From the NCBI RefSeq assembly GCF_900107125.1, contig NZ_FNOU01000026.1, positions 1 to 35,211 on the forward strand: a stretch of 35,211 bases of DNA, read 5' to 3'. Both the position numbers and the translations under genes were made by a program. How positions within the stretch are numbered: the first letter of the stretch is position 1; each line of letters opens with the position of its first letter. The notes beneath the pieces are model-generated. The model saw only the letters and a program-made list of their open reading frames with translations. It was not told the DNA's origin and ran no database searches. This stretch comes from Eubacterium barkeri (lineage in GTDB: Bacteria > Bacillota > Clostridia > Eubacteriales > Eubacteriaceae). Of this stretch, positions 1 through 8,846 are shown one piece after another.

Positions 1-155
1 TAGTCACAGATGGTTAAGGGGATGCGTTCCCCCCGTTCATCCAGCCGGACGATGATGAATTGTCCGGGTTCACAATGCTTGGCGACCCGGGGAGCCAACA
101 CGTCCATCAGGACAATGTTCTCCGCCAGGTGTTCGGCTTTGACGATTTTGTACAT
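1..155 (-). CDS. nfnA: NfnA-type ferredoxin:NADP oxidoreductase subunit, N-terminal fragment
   Basis: Only the first 51 codons lie in the window; the gene continues beyond base 1. The ATG at 155 is preceded by GAGGAGG. The readable N-terminus starts MYKIVKAEHLAENIVLMDV, followed by a CEPGQFIIVR stretch and ERIPLTICD. This is the start of the FAD-binding beta-barrel of the NfnA/SfnA and dihydroorotate dehydrogenase electron-transfer subunit family. In NfnAB this subunit carries a [2Fe-2S] cluster and FAD and binds NAD(H), and the complex performs electron bifurcation between NADPH, NAD+ and ferredoxin. The partner nfnB would be expected immediately downstream, outside the window. The family assignment rests on the N-terminus only; a sulfide dehydrogenase or GltB-like paralogue cannot be excluded. 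It follows the EamA transporter gene by 20 bp and may be the distal end of the long leftward operon. Confidence 0.75.
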   Translation of the reverse strand, partial: MYKIVKAEHLAENIVLMDVLAPRVAKHCEPGQFIIVRLDERGERIPLTICD

Positions 156-175
156 AGTTCCTCCTCAAATAATTA

Positions 176-1033
176 TTAATTCACTCCAGCCTGGCATTTT
201 TCTGGCCGCAGGGTCAGTAGAATTCCGACCAAAATTGCAGCAAAACCAAGGATCGTAAACCCTGTTGGTTTCTCTCCGATAATAAAAAATACAAGGATGG
301 GGTTTAGGATGGGCTCTAATAAGGATATAATGGAAGCCTCAAAGGCTGAGACCAGACGTACCCCCTTAAACAGAAAGAGATAGGCCCCGCCTAGCTGGAC
401 GACCCCCAAGAATATCAACACTAACCAATTAGACCACGAAATATTCAGAATGTCAATCTGATGATTAAATAAAAGCAGCATCCCAAAAGCCATGATTAAG
501 TTAATAATCCCCACCTTGGAAAGATCATTCATGGGGTAATCCTTTTCCATTAAATACTGCTCTGCGGCGTAGGCGATTCCTGAGGCCAAGGCTAAAAGAT
601 TGCCGAATAGGGCCTGATCCCCACCTGCATTGGTGGGATCAAAGAGAATCACTAAAATCCCACAGAGAATGACGAGTCGGGGGACCAGCTCAGACATTAC
701 GATGGATTTCTTCCCACTGATCAAATAAAATAAATACAGCCAGAGGGGCGCTGTGCATTGCAGAATAATGGCATTGGCCGCCGTGGTCATCTTTGTTGCC
801 GTCACAAAGGTCGCCGTTAAAAAACTATAGGCTAAAATCAATCCCACAAAGGATTTGTCAAAACGCAGCTTTTTCCACTGGATAAAGGGGATGAAAACAA
901 TCCCCGCAATGCCCCCACGGACAGCGGCAATGGTCATAGAGCTAGCGTCTACACTTTTAATGAGAACGCCACCGCAGCTTAAGAGCACGGTGGCGATGAC
1001 GATACATAAAACACCCTTTTTTCGATTATCCAT
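176..1033 (-). CDS. EamA/DMT-family membrane transporter
   Basis: A 285-residue, very hydrophobic protein with about ten predicted membrane segments arranged as two tandem EamA repeats (roughly residues 8-135 and 150-280). It starts MDNRKKGVLCIVIATVLLSC and ends in a short basic tail. The second repeat contains the family-typical pattern SAFEASIISLLEPILNPILV, where the Glu-Pro in a late helix is characteristic of drug/metabolite transporters. The family exports or imports amino acids, nucleotides or drugs; the substrate cannot be read from sequence. It starts 7 bp after the ilvN stop and probably shares its transcript, so export of a branched-chain amino acid or a precursor is a reasonable but untested guess. 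Confidence 0.85.
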   Translation of the reverse strand: MDNRKKGVLCIVIATVLLSCGGVLIKSVDASSMTIAAVRGGIAGIVFIPFIQWKKLRFDKSFVGLILAYSFLTATFVTATKMTTAANAIILQCTAPLWLYLFYLISGKKSIVMSELVPRLVILCGILVILFDPTNAGGDQALFGNLLALASGIAYAAEQYLMEKDYPMNDLSKVGIINLIMAFGMLLLFNHQIDILNISWSNWLVLIFLGVVQLGGAYLFLFKGVRLVSAFEASIISLLEPILNPILVFFIIGEKPTGFTILGFAAILVGILLTLRPEKCQAGVN

Positions 1034-1040
1034 TCATTCC

Positions 1041-1529
1041 TCAGATCTTATGCTTTCCACGCTGAAGTCCCGTTTCACCTGAACGGACAAATTCCAACAC
1101 ACCAAAGGGCTCAATGATTTCAATAAAGGCATCAACCTTTTCCCGGGTTCCCGTCAGCTCCAGAATCAGGCTTTCCTTGGCCACATCCACCACCGATGCC
1201 CGGAACAGATTGGAAATCTGGACGATATTGGCACGGGTATCGTCATTGGCACGAACCTTAATGAACACCAGCTCCCGACGGATGGCTTCGCCATCCTTGA
1301 GCTCAATGACCTTAATGACATTGATCAGCTTATTCAGTTGTTTTTTAATCTGCTCCAGGATCCGCTCATCCCCCGTAACCACCATGGTGATCCGGGAGAT
1401 CCTGGGATTCTCCGTGGTCCCGACCGTGAGGCTGTCGATGTTGTAGCCACGACGGGCGAAGAGTCCAGAAATCCGGGAGAGTACCCCGAAGTTATTTTCT
1501 ACGAGTAGCGATAAACAATGCTTTTCCAT
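1041..1529 (-). CDS. ilvN: Acetolactate synthase regulatory (small) subunit
   Basis: A 162-residue protein starting MEKHCLSLLVENNFGVLSRI, the standard start of the ACT domain of the acetohydroxyacid synthase small subunit (ilvN, also called ilvH). The N-terminal ACT domain spans about residues 3-75, with the valine-binding type loop LVENNFGVLSRISGLFARRG. The C-terminal half (about 80-160) matches the second regulatory domain, including the ELTGTREKVDAFIEIIEPFG segment. It binds the catalytic subunit IlvB, raises activity and confers feedback inhibition by valine. The length is normal for the family. The gene begins 9 bp after ilvB, so the two are almost certainly co-translated. Confidence 0.95.
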   Translation of the reverse strand: MEKHCLSLLVENNFGVLSRISGLFARRGYNIDSLTVGTTENPRISRITMVVTGDERILEQIKKQLNKLINVIKVIELKDGEAIRRELVFIKVRANDDTRANIVQISNLFRASVVDVAKESLILELTGTREKVDAFIEIIEPFGVLEFVRSGETGLQRGKHKI

Positions 1530-1538
1530 TGTCCCCTC

Positions 1539-3176
1539 CTAAATCCGAATGAAATCTTCGTGGACCATGCATTCCACAAGGGTCGGGCCCTTATGGGCGA
1601 TGGCCTGCGCAATTGCGGACTCAGCCTCCTCCGTGGTCTCGGCATGGAAGCCCTGGATACCGTAAGCCTTGGCCAAGGTCATAAAGTCCACAGAGAAACT
1701 AAGATCTGTCCCGGAGTAATGGTTTTTACCGTAATTGTCATGTTGGAGCTGGCGGACCATGCCCAACTTCCCATTGTTAATGAGAATGATATTCACATCC
1801 AGCTGGTACTCTGCAATAACCCCCAGCTCACCCATGGCCATCTGGAAGCTGCCATCCCCACAAACCGCAAAAATCTGTTTTGGGGTTTCCCGGGTGGCAA
1901 AGGCCACTCCAGCTGCTGCGGGAATGCTGTAGCCCATGGTGCCCAGACCTCCAGAGGTAAAGTAATGGCGATCTCCCATGACATGGTAGTACAAGGCAGA
2001 CCAAATCTGATTCAGCCCAACATCTGCCACCAGAGTCGCATCCAAAGCCGCAATGTCTGACAAGCGGGTAAAGAACAGCTTAGGATTCACCAAATCTAAG
2101 TCCAGATGGCAATCGTACAGCACCGGGTGCTCTTCTTTTATTTTTTCAATCCCTGTCAGCCATGTCTTGGTATCCTTGTTAATGTCCTTTTCGATCAATT
2201 CACTCAGAACGATACGGGCATCACCCACAATGGGGATATTGGTGTCATCGATATTTTTACCGATTTCAGCCGGATCAATATCGATATGGATCAGCTCCAT
2301 ATTATTCATACTCCCCACATTATTCATGGTGCCCCGATCCGACATCCGTGCTCCCACACAGATGCATAAATCCGCCTCATCCATAATATGATTGGAATAC
2401 TCATAACCATGGCTTCCCACAATGCCGGCATAGAGGAGATGATCCTCGGGAAAAGCCCCAATCCCCATAAGACTAGTGATAACTGGGATGCTGTTTTGCT
2501 CAGCAAAGGTTAAAAGCTCTTCCTGAGCTTTACTGAGGAGAACACCGCCCCCGGCGTAAATCACAGGTCGTTTGGCGGCCTTTATCTTCCGGATAGCCCG
2601 GCGAATTTGTCCCATATGGCCTTCGTAGGTTGGCTTATATCCACGGATATCCACCTCATCCACATATTTGATATTTTTAATGGTCTCAAGCTGAACATCC
2701 CGGGGAATATCGATTAAAACGGGCCCCGGACGACCAGTGGATGCAATATGGAAAGCCTCCCGGATAATTCGTGGCAGGTCTGCCGCTTCCTTTACCAGAT
2801 AAGAGTGTTTGGTAAAGGGTGCCGTTGCTCCAAAGATATCGGCCTCCTGAAAGGCATCCGTCCCAATGAGATCCCGGTTAACCTGCCCGGTGATGGCGAC
2901 AATAGGGATGGAATCCAGATAAGCGGTTGCAATCCCCGTGACCATATTCGTGGCTCCGGGGCCTGAGGTCGCTAAGCAAACCCCTACCTTTCCAGTTTCA
3001 CGGGCATAGCCACTGGCATAATGGGGTCCCGCCTGTTCATTTCTCACAAGGACATGCTCGATGGGAGATTCACGGAATGCCTCATACAAGGGCAGCAGAG
3101 CCCCACCGGGATACCCAAAAATAACGTCTACATTTTCTTTTTCAAGGCATTTAAGTATTAATTTTGATGCTAACAA
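1539..3176 (-). CDS. ilvB: Acetolactate synthase catalytic (large) subunit
   Basis: ThDP-, FAD- and Mg-dependent enzyme that condenses two pyruvates to acetolactate, or pyruvate with 2-oxobutyrate, the first common step of valine, leucine and isoleucine synthesis. The N-terminal ThDP domain has IFGYPGG and the catalytic Glu in RNEQAGPHYASGYAR (about residue 47). The C-terminal ThDP-binding motif is GDGSFQM followed by NNGKLGMV (from about 440). I place the start at a TTG at 3176, giving MLASKLILKCLEKENVD and 545 residues, because GAGGGGAG lies about 8 bases upstream of it. The in-frame GTG at 3185 sits practically on that ribosome-binding site. No T-box or leader-peptide attenuator is visible upstream: the preceding DUF362 gene ends only 24 bp away, so expression probably depends on read-through or a promoter inside that gene. 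Confidence 0.95.
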   Translation of the reverse strand: MLASKLILKCLEKENVDVIFGYPGGALLPLYEAFRESPIEHVLVRNEQAGPHYASGYARETGKVGVCLATSGPGATNMVTGIATAYLDSIPIVAITGQVNRDLIGTDAFQEADIFGATAPFTKHSYLVKEAADLPRIIREAFHIASTGRPGPVLIDIPRDVQLETIKNIKYVDEVDIRGYKPTYEGHMGQIRRAIRKIKAAKRPVIYAGGGVLLSKAQEELLTFAEQNSIPVITSLMGIGAFPEDHLLYAGIVGSHGYEYSNHIMDEADLCICVGARMSDRGTMNNVGSMNNMELIHIDIDPAEIGKNIDDTNIPIVGDARIVLSELIEKDINKDTKTWLTGIEKIKEEHPVLYDCHLDLDLVNPKLFFTRLSDIAALDATLVADVGLNQIWSALYYHVMGDRHYFTSGGLGTMGYSIPAAAGVAFATRETPKQIFAVCGDGSFQMAMGELGVIAEYQLDVNIILINNGKLGMVRQLQHDNYGKNHYSGTDLSFSVDFMTLAKAYGIQGFHAETTEEAESAIAQAIAHKGPTLVECMVHEDFIRI

Positions 3177-3200
3177 TAGAATCACTCCCCTCTTTTGTAT

Positions 3201-4352
3201 TTATCGGTATATAAAAATCCGCCCCAACAGCGGCGTTTTAACAACAATGGCCTTTTTCGGGCACATTTCCTGGCAACAATAGCAGCGAATGCAGCGGTGA
3301 TAATCGTACTTCGGATACCGATCGCTGCCCACCTCCTGCCAATGCAAGGCTTTTTCCTCTAAAGGACAGCTGGCAATGCAAATGCCACACTGGACACAAC
3401 GTTCCCGGATAACCACAGGCTTCCGCGTCAGCCAATTTTTAAAAAATTTTAGATTACTTAGACTGATGGTGCTTTCATCCTTGACCGGAATCCGTTCTAC
3501 AGAAAAATTATCATTTATCAAATCACCTAAAGGATCTCCCAACAGCGTAATTTCGTCCTGAAGGTAGGTTCCCAGGCCCATCTCTTCCCCTGCGGTGATG
3601 GTGGGCACAAAGGATGGGTCCAGATCCACCAACCGGGCAAAGGTAGCATCCAGAGCCACGGGATCATCAGAAATCAAAAGACAATTCATTTTGACCGGGG
3701 TTCCCGATGCCGGACCATTGCCTTCCATGGCGGTAATCCCATCCATGATGAAGAGCCGGGGTGCAATGCATTGGTTCAAGTCGACCAGCATTCGGCTAAA
3801 CTGTAAACTATTTGGAAACCGGGCATGGCTCGCCCCTTTATTAAAGCCATAGACACAGCCTAATTGGTTTTTAACCGCCCCTGTAATTCGGGTAAGTCCA
3901 TGGGTCTTCATCTTGCACAGACTAATTAAAGCATCCGTTTCGATGACGGACTGGGCTAACTCAAAGCGCTTGGTAACCTCCCCACCAGGGTAGGCCACCG
4001 TTTGACCCCGATCGAACACGCCCTGGGGAATACCGTGGGCCTCGGCCACCGCAGCCAACCCCACTTCCGAAGCCACCTTTTCCGGTGCCCCCAAACCAGG
4101 GGAATCCCCATAGGTCAGCTTGGTGCACTGGGCCTCTTCTAACAAGCGAATGACACCTTCAAATACAGCCGGATGGGTGGTACAGCCGCTCTCTATTTTC
4201 TTACTCCGCAGCATGTTGGGCTTTAAGAGAATTTTCTCTTCCGGAGATACAAAACGGGTGATCCCACCCAGCTGGGCCATACCCCTCTTAAGGGCTTCGT
4301 ACACCTGCTCCCCATCGTAGCTGGTGCATTTAACGATGACGACTGTCGACAT
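3201..4352 (-). CDS. DUF362 protein with C-terminal 2[4Fe-4S] ferredoxin domain
   Basis: About 383 residues. The body (roughly 1-290) is a DUF362 domain, recognisable from VVIVKCTSY near the start, the LLKPNML segment, TTHPAVFEGVIRLLEE and YGDSPG. The C-terminal about 75 residues carry two ferredoxin clusters, CVQCGICIASCP and CIRCYCCQEMCP, enough ligands for two [4Fe-4S] centres. The family is widespread in anaerobes and has no firmly established reaction; a redox role is inferred from the clusters. Start choice: three in-frame starts (GTG 4361, ATG 4358, ATG 4352) lie together; the last gives MSTVVIVKCTS with AGGTGA about 5 bases upstream, so it is preferred. The upstream S1-protein stop (TAG) ends at 4362, leaving 9 bp between the genes. 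Confidence 0.88.
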   Translation of the reverse strand: MSTVVIVKCTSYDGEQVYEALKRGMAQLGGITRFVSPEEKILLKPNMLRSKKIESGCTTHPAVFEGVIRLLEEAQCTKLTYGDSPGLGAPEKVASEVGLAAVAEAHGIPQGVFDRGQTVAYPGGEVTKRFELAQSVIETDALISLCKMKTHGLTRITGAVKNQLGCVYGFNKGASHARFPNSLQFSRMLVDLNQCIAPRLFIMDGITAMEGNGPASGTPVKMNCLLISDDPVALDATFARLVDLDPSFVPTITAGEEMGLGTYLQDEITLLGDPLGDLINDNFSVERIPVKDESTISLSNLKFFKNWLTRKPVVIRERCVQCGICIASCPLEEKALHWQEVGSDRYPKYDYHRCIRCYCCQEMCPKKAIVVKTPLLGRIFIYR

Positions 4353-4361
4353 GGCCATCAC

Positions 4362-5219
4362 CTAATGGCGACTTTCTGACAGGGTAATCCCCCGGCTGGT
4401 GATCCGAATTTTCTTGGTTTTCAGCAAGTTACCAATGGCCCGTTTAAAGGAGGCCTTGCTCATATGGAATTCCTTAGCAATAATGGCTGGCGGTGTTTTA
4501 TCATTGTAGGGCAGTGATCCCCCTGCCGCCATAAGCTTCTCATAAATTACCCGGGCATCCTGGGGGATTTCCTTGTATGCCTTGCGGTTGGGGCTAAGGG
4601 CCAGTTTGCCATCCTTTCGGATTTGGGTCACCCGGGCCTTAACCGAATCACCACAGTGCACATCTGCACTGATCATTTCCTTCAAGGGAACTAAGCCATG
4701 GTATTTTAAATCCACCGCCACAAAAGCCCCCATTTCCGGATTAATCTGATAGATATAACCTTCCACCCAATCCCCGACCTTATAGGGCGTTTCGTTTTCC
4801 AACTTGGGGTATACTTTCATCGTTGCGCACAGGCGGCCACTTTTATCCAGATACAGCTCCACCAAATATTCCCGGCCAATCTGTACCTTGGTAATTTGCT
4901 CGCTATAGGGGAGGAGCACATCCTTTTCCAGCCCCCAGTCCATAAAGGCCCCCACCCGGGTGATCGCCACCACCTTCAAAGGTGCCAGCTCTCCCATAAG
5001 TATTTTAGGCCGCCTTAGGGTGGCAATGGGCCGGTCCCCGGAATCCCGGTAGACAAAGACTGATAGGGTATCCCCCACAGCCGCACCCTTAGGCAATTCC
5101 TTCCCCGGCATCAACACCGCATCCTTTTTTTCTTTTTTATCCCGAGGGTCCACCAAATATGGCCCAATTTTTGAAATCCGATCAATGACCAGATCCTGAA
5201 TCTTTCCAACTTCTATCAT
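4362..5219 (-). CDS. cvfB: CvfB-like S1 RNA-binding / winged-helix protein
   Basis: About 285 residues starting MIEVGKIQDLVIDRIS. The start at 5219 has AAGGAG six bases upstream; an in-frame extension of 17 codons to 5270 has no good site and would run almost onto the preceding gene. It contains S1-like beta-barrels: one at about residues 1-60, one at about 65-135 (VVAITRVGAFMDWGLEKDVLLPYSE), and a canonical S1 repeat at about 145-210 (GDWVEGYIYQINPEMGAFV through RKDGKLALSP). A C-terminal winged helix spans about 215-285 (IIAKEFHMSKASFKRAIGNLLK). This is the architecture of the CvfB/YitL family, RNA-binding proteins that affect virulence factor or stress gene expression in Firmicutes. The target RNA is unknown. 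The gene symbol follows the family and is not proof of the same function. Confidence 0.85.
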   Translation of the reverse strand: MIEVGKIQDLVIDRISKIGPYLVDPRDKKEKKDAVLMPGKELPKGAAVGDTLSVFVYRDSGDRPIATLRRPKILMGELAPLKVVAITRVGAFMDWGLEKDVLLPYSEQITKVQIGREYLVELYLDKSGRLCATMKVYPKLENETPYKVGDWVEGYIYQINPEMGAFVAVDLKYHGLVPLKEMISADVHCGDSVKARVTQIRKDGKLALSPNRKAYKEIPQDARVIYEKLMAAGGSLPYNDKTPPAIIAKEFHMSKASFKRAIGNLLKTKKIRITSRGITLSESRH

Positions 5220-5266
5220 TCTATTCTCCTTGCTAAAATCGGGACTTGCAACCAAGTCCCGATTCA

Positions 5267-5713
5267 TCATTTAATATCCTTTAGTTCTTTGCGATTTGCT
5301 TCGATTTGATCATTGATTTCTTTGAGCTTGATTTGAAGATTATATAAAATTTTATCCGAATAATGCTGGGTCCCAATGCGGATTTCCTTGGCCTGGGTTT
5401 GGGCATTTTCAATGATAACTTCCGCCTGGGTTTGGGCATTCTTTGTAATTTCGCTGTTATCGATGACCTGCCGCAGCTTACCCTCCACATCATTTTTCAA
5501 GCGATCCGCATCAGCCTGGGCCTCAAACAAAATTTGCTTGCGCTCTGCCACAATCTTACGGGCCTCTGCCAACTCCGGCGGGAGGGCAGTCCGGATTTCA
5601 TCCAAAATCTCTATAATTTCCTCTGGATTCACTAAGGCTTTTGATGAGAAGGGAACAGAATTCCCCTTTTCCACCAGCTCTTCCACCTCGTTGATTAATT
5701 CCAAAACTTTCAT
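5267..5713 (-). CDS. Coiled-coil protein of the coaD neighbourhood (ATP synthase b-subunit-like)
   Basis: 148 residues, soluble and highly charged. From about residue 50 to the end it is one long alpha-helical coiled coil rich in Ala, Glu, Lys and Gln (EARKIVAERKQILFEAQADA, then the repeated AQTQAEVIIENAQTQAKEI). There is no membrane segment, which argues against a true F0 b subunit even though automated annotation often uses that name or simply ATPase. The first 45 residues resemble the N-terminal part of small proteins found beside coaD in many Clostridia; a DivIVA-like scaffolding role is possible but unproven. It starts at an ATG preceded by GGAGGCAG, 15 bp after coaD, and is followed after 47 bp by the S1 protein. 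Confidence 0.75.
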   Translation of the reverse strand: MKVLELINEVEELVEKGNSVPFSSKALVNPEEIIEILDEIRTALPPELAEARKIVAERKQILFEAQADADRLKNDVEGKLRQVIDNSEITKNAQTQAEVIIENAQTQAKEIRIGTQHYSDKILYNLQIKLKEINDQIEANRKELKDIK

Positions 5714-5728
5714 TATACTGCCTCCAAT

Positions 5729-6199
5729 CTATTTCAAGCGCAGCGCGGCTTCCACCTCTGGCGGTACCAGCCCGCTGATATCTCCTCCAAAGCCCAGGAG
5801 CTCCCGGACCGCTGAGGAACTAATATACTCATGTTCATGGCTGGCCATCAGATACACGGTATCAATATCCTTCGCCATCCGTTTGTTAAAAAACTCCATG
5901 TTGTTTTCATATTCAAAATCCCGGTTATTTCGAAGTCCTTTAATCACGACATCGATTCCACGGTCCACCACATAGTCCATCAAAAGCCCTTCATAATGGT
6001 CCACCTGGATATTCCCCCGATCAGAAAGGACGCTTTCAAGTAGTGCAATGCGCTGCTCCAAGGGGAAAAGATACTGCTTCGTGGTATTCACCATGACGCA
6101 GACCACAATCTCATCAAAGATGGCAGATGCCCGTCTGATAATGTCCAAATGCCCCGTTGTCATGGGGTCAAAGCTGCCAGGATATACTGCCTTCGCCAT
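5729..6199 (-). CDS. coaD: Phosphopantetheine adenylyltransferase
   Basis: 156 residues, the usual CoaD size. It transfers AMP from ATP to 4'-phosphopantetheine to give dephospho-CoA, the penultimate step of coenzyme A synthesis in the cytoplasm. Diagnostic motifs are AVYPGSFDPMTTGHLDII at the N-terminus, containing the nucleotidyltransferase (T/H)xGH signature, and YISSSAVREL near residue 125, the ISSTxVR-type ATP-binding motif. The start at 6199 (MAKAVYPGSFDP) is preceded by GAGGAGTGAAGGT. A longer reading to 6241 would overlap rsmD and add 14 non-homologous residues, so it is rejected. rsmD stops 4 bp upstream; the rsmD-coaD pair is a conserved arrangement in bacteria. Confidence 0.96.
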   Translation of the reverse strand: MAKAVYPGSFDPMTTGHLDIIRRASAIFDEIVVCVMVNTTKQYLFPLEQRIALLESVLSDRGNIQVDHYEGLLMDYVVDRGIDVVIKGLRNNRDFEYENNMEFFNKRMAKDIDTVYLMASHEHEYISSSAVRELLGFGGDISGLVPPEVEAALRLK

Positions 6200-6203
6200 A
6201 CCT

Positions 6204-6761
6204 TCACTCCTCACCGTAATAACTGATGACGGTGTTTCCATATTTTTTCTCTTTTGTTTTCACAAAATTACAAATCGTTAAAGGCATTATAACAGATTTT
6301 TCATGCTCCATCATTATAATTCCTTCAGATTTCAGAATTTTTTTATTTGCCATAGCCTCAATGAGGGCAATGCTTTCCTCTCCTTTAACGTAGGGCGGGT
6401 CCATAAACACAAAATCACAGGACACGCCCCCCTGAGCCAGGTGTCCGATCCCTGCCTTGGCCGACATCCGACCAATCTTTGCCCGATCTCCAAAGCCTGC
6501 TTTCTCCACATTCTTTTCAATCAACCGGACACTCTCTGTATCCACATCAAAAAACCAGGCCTCCCTGGCTCCCCGGCTGAGGGCCTCAATTCCCATGGCA
6601 CCACTCCCCCCGAAAAGATCCACAAAGATAGACTCCCCATCCAAACGCATTTGGATGGTATTAAAAATGGCCCCCTTTATTTTATCCGTTGTGGGGCGAA
6701 TACGTTCATCCTTAGGCTCATACAGCCGCATCCCCCGCTTTTCACCTGCTATGACACGCAT
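6204..6761 (-). CDS. rsmD: 16S rRNA (guanine(966)-N(2))-methyltransferase
   Basis: 185 residues. It begins MRVIAGEKRGMRLYEPKDER and then RPTTDKIKGAIFNTI, the hallmark RsmD/YhhF N-terminus. SAM-binding motif I is VDLFGGSGAMGIEALSRGA (about 47-65) and the catalytic motif is MDPPY (about 120), the (D/N)PPY signature of N2-guanine and N6-adenine methyltransferases. It methylates G966 of 16S rRNA in the assembled small subunit, using SAM. The gene follows recG by 15 bp and precedes coaD by 4 bp. Confidence 0.95.
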   Translation of the reverse strand: MRVIAGEKRGMRLYEPKDERIRPTTDKIKGAIFNTIQMRLDGESIFVDLFGGSGAMGIEALSRGAREAWFFDVDTESVRLIEKNVEKAGFGDRAKIGRMSAKAGIGHLAQGGVSCDFVFMDPPYVKGEESIALIEAMANKKILKSEGIIMMEHEKSVIMPLTICNFVKTKEKKYGNTVISYYGEE

Positions 6762-6776
6762 TGGCGCCTCCTTTTC

Positions 6777-8825
6777 TTAATTCATGGTAATTTCCACACT
6801 CTGGTAAAAATCTTCAATAATCCTGGAACGAAGGGACATGGTTTGTGCATCCTTAGCGTCTAGGATTTCCTTGGCAATTTCCCGGGTTTGAGCAATAAGC
6901 TCCAAATCCTCGTAGGGGTCCAGGGCCTTAGTGGAGGGAAAGCCATGCTGCCGGCATCCGAAGTAATCCCCGGGACCCCGCAACCGATAATCCTCCTCTG
7001 CAATCTTCTGACCATTGGTATGACAAACGACCGCCTTCATCCGCTCGATGGTCTTCTCCCCCCGAACATTAGATACCAGAAAGCAATAAGCCTGTTGATC
7101 CCCACGACCGGCCCGACCCCTCAGCTGATGAAGCTGGGACAAGCCAAAGCGGTCGGCACTTAAAATCGTAATCACCGAGATTCCCCGAACATCGATGCCA
7201 ACCTCCACAATACTGGTGGCCACTAAAAGCTTCAGCTCCCCGGCATTATAATCGCCGATAATCCTTTTTTTATCCGCATCGGACATCTTTCCATGGAGAC
7301 ACCCCACGGAATAACGTCCCCTAAAGTGTTTTTCCATTTCTGGATACACCCGCTCGATATCCTTCACATCCTCTAAGCCCTCGGCCTCCTCAATGAAAGG
7401 ACAAATCATCAGGGCTTGATATCCCTTGTCCATTTCATCTGCCATAAAATTCAAAATTTTGGGGAGTGCTTTTTCTCCATAGAAATAGGTTTTAATCTTC
7501 TTTCGTCCACTGGGCATCTCATCGATGGTGGAAATATCCAAATCGCCATAGAGCACCAGAGACAGGGTTCTTGGAATGGGGGTTGCGCTCATGACCAGGG
7601 TATGGGGCTGATGCCCCTTTAACCCAAGCTTACCCCGCTGGCGAACCCCAAAGCGATGCTGTTCATCGGTGATGACCATCCCCAAATTGTAATAATCAAC
7701 ACTGTCCTGAATCAGTGCATGGGTTCCAATAACCACCTGAACCTCTCCAGAAGCCACCCCTTCCAGAACCTCTCGCCGTTCTGCCGGCTTCATACTCCCT
7801 GTGATTAAGGCCACGGTAATGCCATAGGGCTTTAAATACGCCTCGAAATTTCTGGCATGCTGGGCAGCCAAAATCTCCGTGGGTGCCATATAGGCCGTTT
7901 GATACCCCGATAATCCCATAAGGTAGGCACAGGCCACTGCAATTACGGTTTTGCCGGACCCCACATCCCCCTGAACCAGGCGATTAATGGTCTTTCCTTC
8001 CCGGAAATCGCCAATGATATCACTGAGAACCCCCACCTGGCCGCTGGTCAGCTCAAAGGGCAGCCCCCGTTCAAAACGGCCCAGCTGGCCAAAATTATGG
8101 ATTTGAATTTTCGATGGCCCCAGGGAAACGCGGTTACTCAAAATCCCCAGATTTATTTTAAGGGCCTCGTCAAATTTTATTCGCCGCTGACCCCTCGCTA
8201 CCTCTTCCAAACACTTTGGATGGTGGAGCATCTTAACCACCTCGGCCATCCCCGGTAAATCAAATTGGTCCCGATAATTCTGAGGCAAGGAATCTTCAAT
8301 CCCTAAATCCCCCTCCAGGGCCTTTTGAATGTATTTTTTAAAGGTTTCCGGGGGAATCCCCTCGACCTTGGGATAAACTGGTGTTAACTCAAAAAAATCC
8401 CCGGGCTGGTCTGCCCGTACAAATTGAGGGCTATACAGTACATGCCGGCCTTTCTTAACGGTGACACGGCTATAAAAATGGTACACCTTGTCCACCGCAA
8501 AATGCTCGGCTAACCAAGGCTGGTTGAACCACACCGCCTCTCCCCGGACCACCTGTCCCCCGGATAATATTTCCTCAATGGGCAATACAAAAAGGGACAG
8601 GCTCCTGCGGATCCGCCGAACCGTCCCTTTCTTTGCGACCACTGCCGTTACCGTCACACACTGGGCTGTTTCTGTAAGCAATGTGCCGGTTTCGCTGCGA
8701 TCCAGGTATTTTCGGGGAAATATCCCCAGGAGGTCCCCAACAGATTCCACACCAAAGGCCTTTAGGGCCGCTTCACGCTTCGGCCCCACCCCAGGAATTG
8801 TCCGTACCGGATCTTTGATCGCCAT
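6777..8825 (-). CDS. recG: ATP-dependent DNA helicase RecG
   Basis: 682 residues, full length for RecG, a branch-migrating helicase that remodels stalled replication forks and Holliday junctions. The N-terminal wedge/OB part covers about residues 1-230; its start KDPVRTIPGVGPKREAAL is the family's helix-hairpin-like entry. The helicase core has Walker A GDVGSGKTVIA (about 285), the box TDEQHRFGVRQR (DExH, about 386), the motif SATPIPRTLSLV, and a C-terminal RecA-like domain with LVATSIVEVGIDV and QLRGRAGRGDQQAYC. The start at 8825 (MAIKDPVRTIPG) has AAGAGGTAAAAG upstream. It lies 21 bp after the DAK2 gene; asp23-fakA-recG-rsmD-coaD is a common Firmicute order. Confidence 0.96.
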   Translation of the reverse strand: MAIKDPVRTIPGVGPKREAALKAFGVESVGDLLGIFPRKYLDRSETGTLLTETAQCVTVTAVVAKKGTVRRIRRSLSLFVLPIEEILSGGQVVRGEAVWFNQPWLAEHFAVDKVYHFYSRVTVKKGRHVLYSPQFVRADQPGDFFELTPVYPKVEGIPPETFKKYIQKALEGDLGIEDSLPQNYRDQFDLPGMAEVVKMLHHPKCLEEVARGQRRIKFDEALKINLGILSNRVSLGPSKIQIHNFGQLGRFERGLPFELTSGQVGVLSDIIGDFREGKTINRLVQGDVGSGKTVIAVACAYLMGLSGYQTAYMAPTEILAAQHARNFEAYLKPYGITVALITGSMKPAERREVLEGVASGEVQVVIGTHALIQDSVDYYNLGMVITDEQHRFGVRQRGKLGLKGHQPHTLVMSATPIPRTLSLVLYGDLDISTIDEMPSGRKKIKTYFYGEKALPKILNFMADEMDKGYQALMICPFIEEAEGLEDVKDIERVYPEMEKHFRGRYSVGCLHGKMSDADKKRIIGDYNAGELKLLVATSIVEVGIDVRGISVITILSADRFGLSQLHQLRGRAGRGDQQAYCFLVSNVRGEKTIERMKAVVCHTNGQKIAEEDYRLRGPGDYFGCRQHGFPSTKALDPYEDLELIAQTREIAKEILDAKDAQTMSLRSRIIEDFYQSVEITMN

Positions 8826-8846
8826 CTTTTACCTCTTTATATCATT

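Noticed and set aside
10..258. 82-residue plus-strand ORF at the left edge
   Set aside because: It overlaps the real leftward nfnA start and the end of the EamA gene, and its sequence has no protein-like features.
5376..5975. 199-residue plus-strand ORF
   Set aside because: It lies opposite the coiled-coil gene and coaD, is Ser/Ile-rich low complexity, and has no ribosome-binding site; it is a reading-frame shadow.
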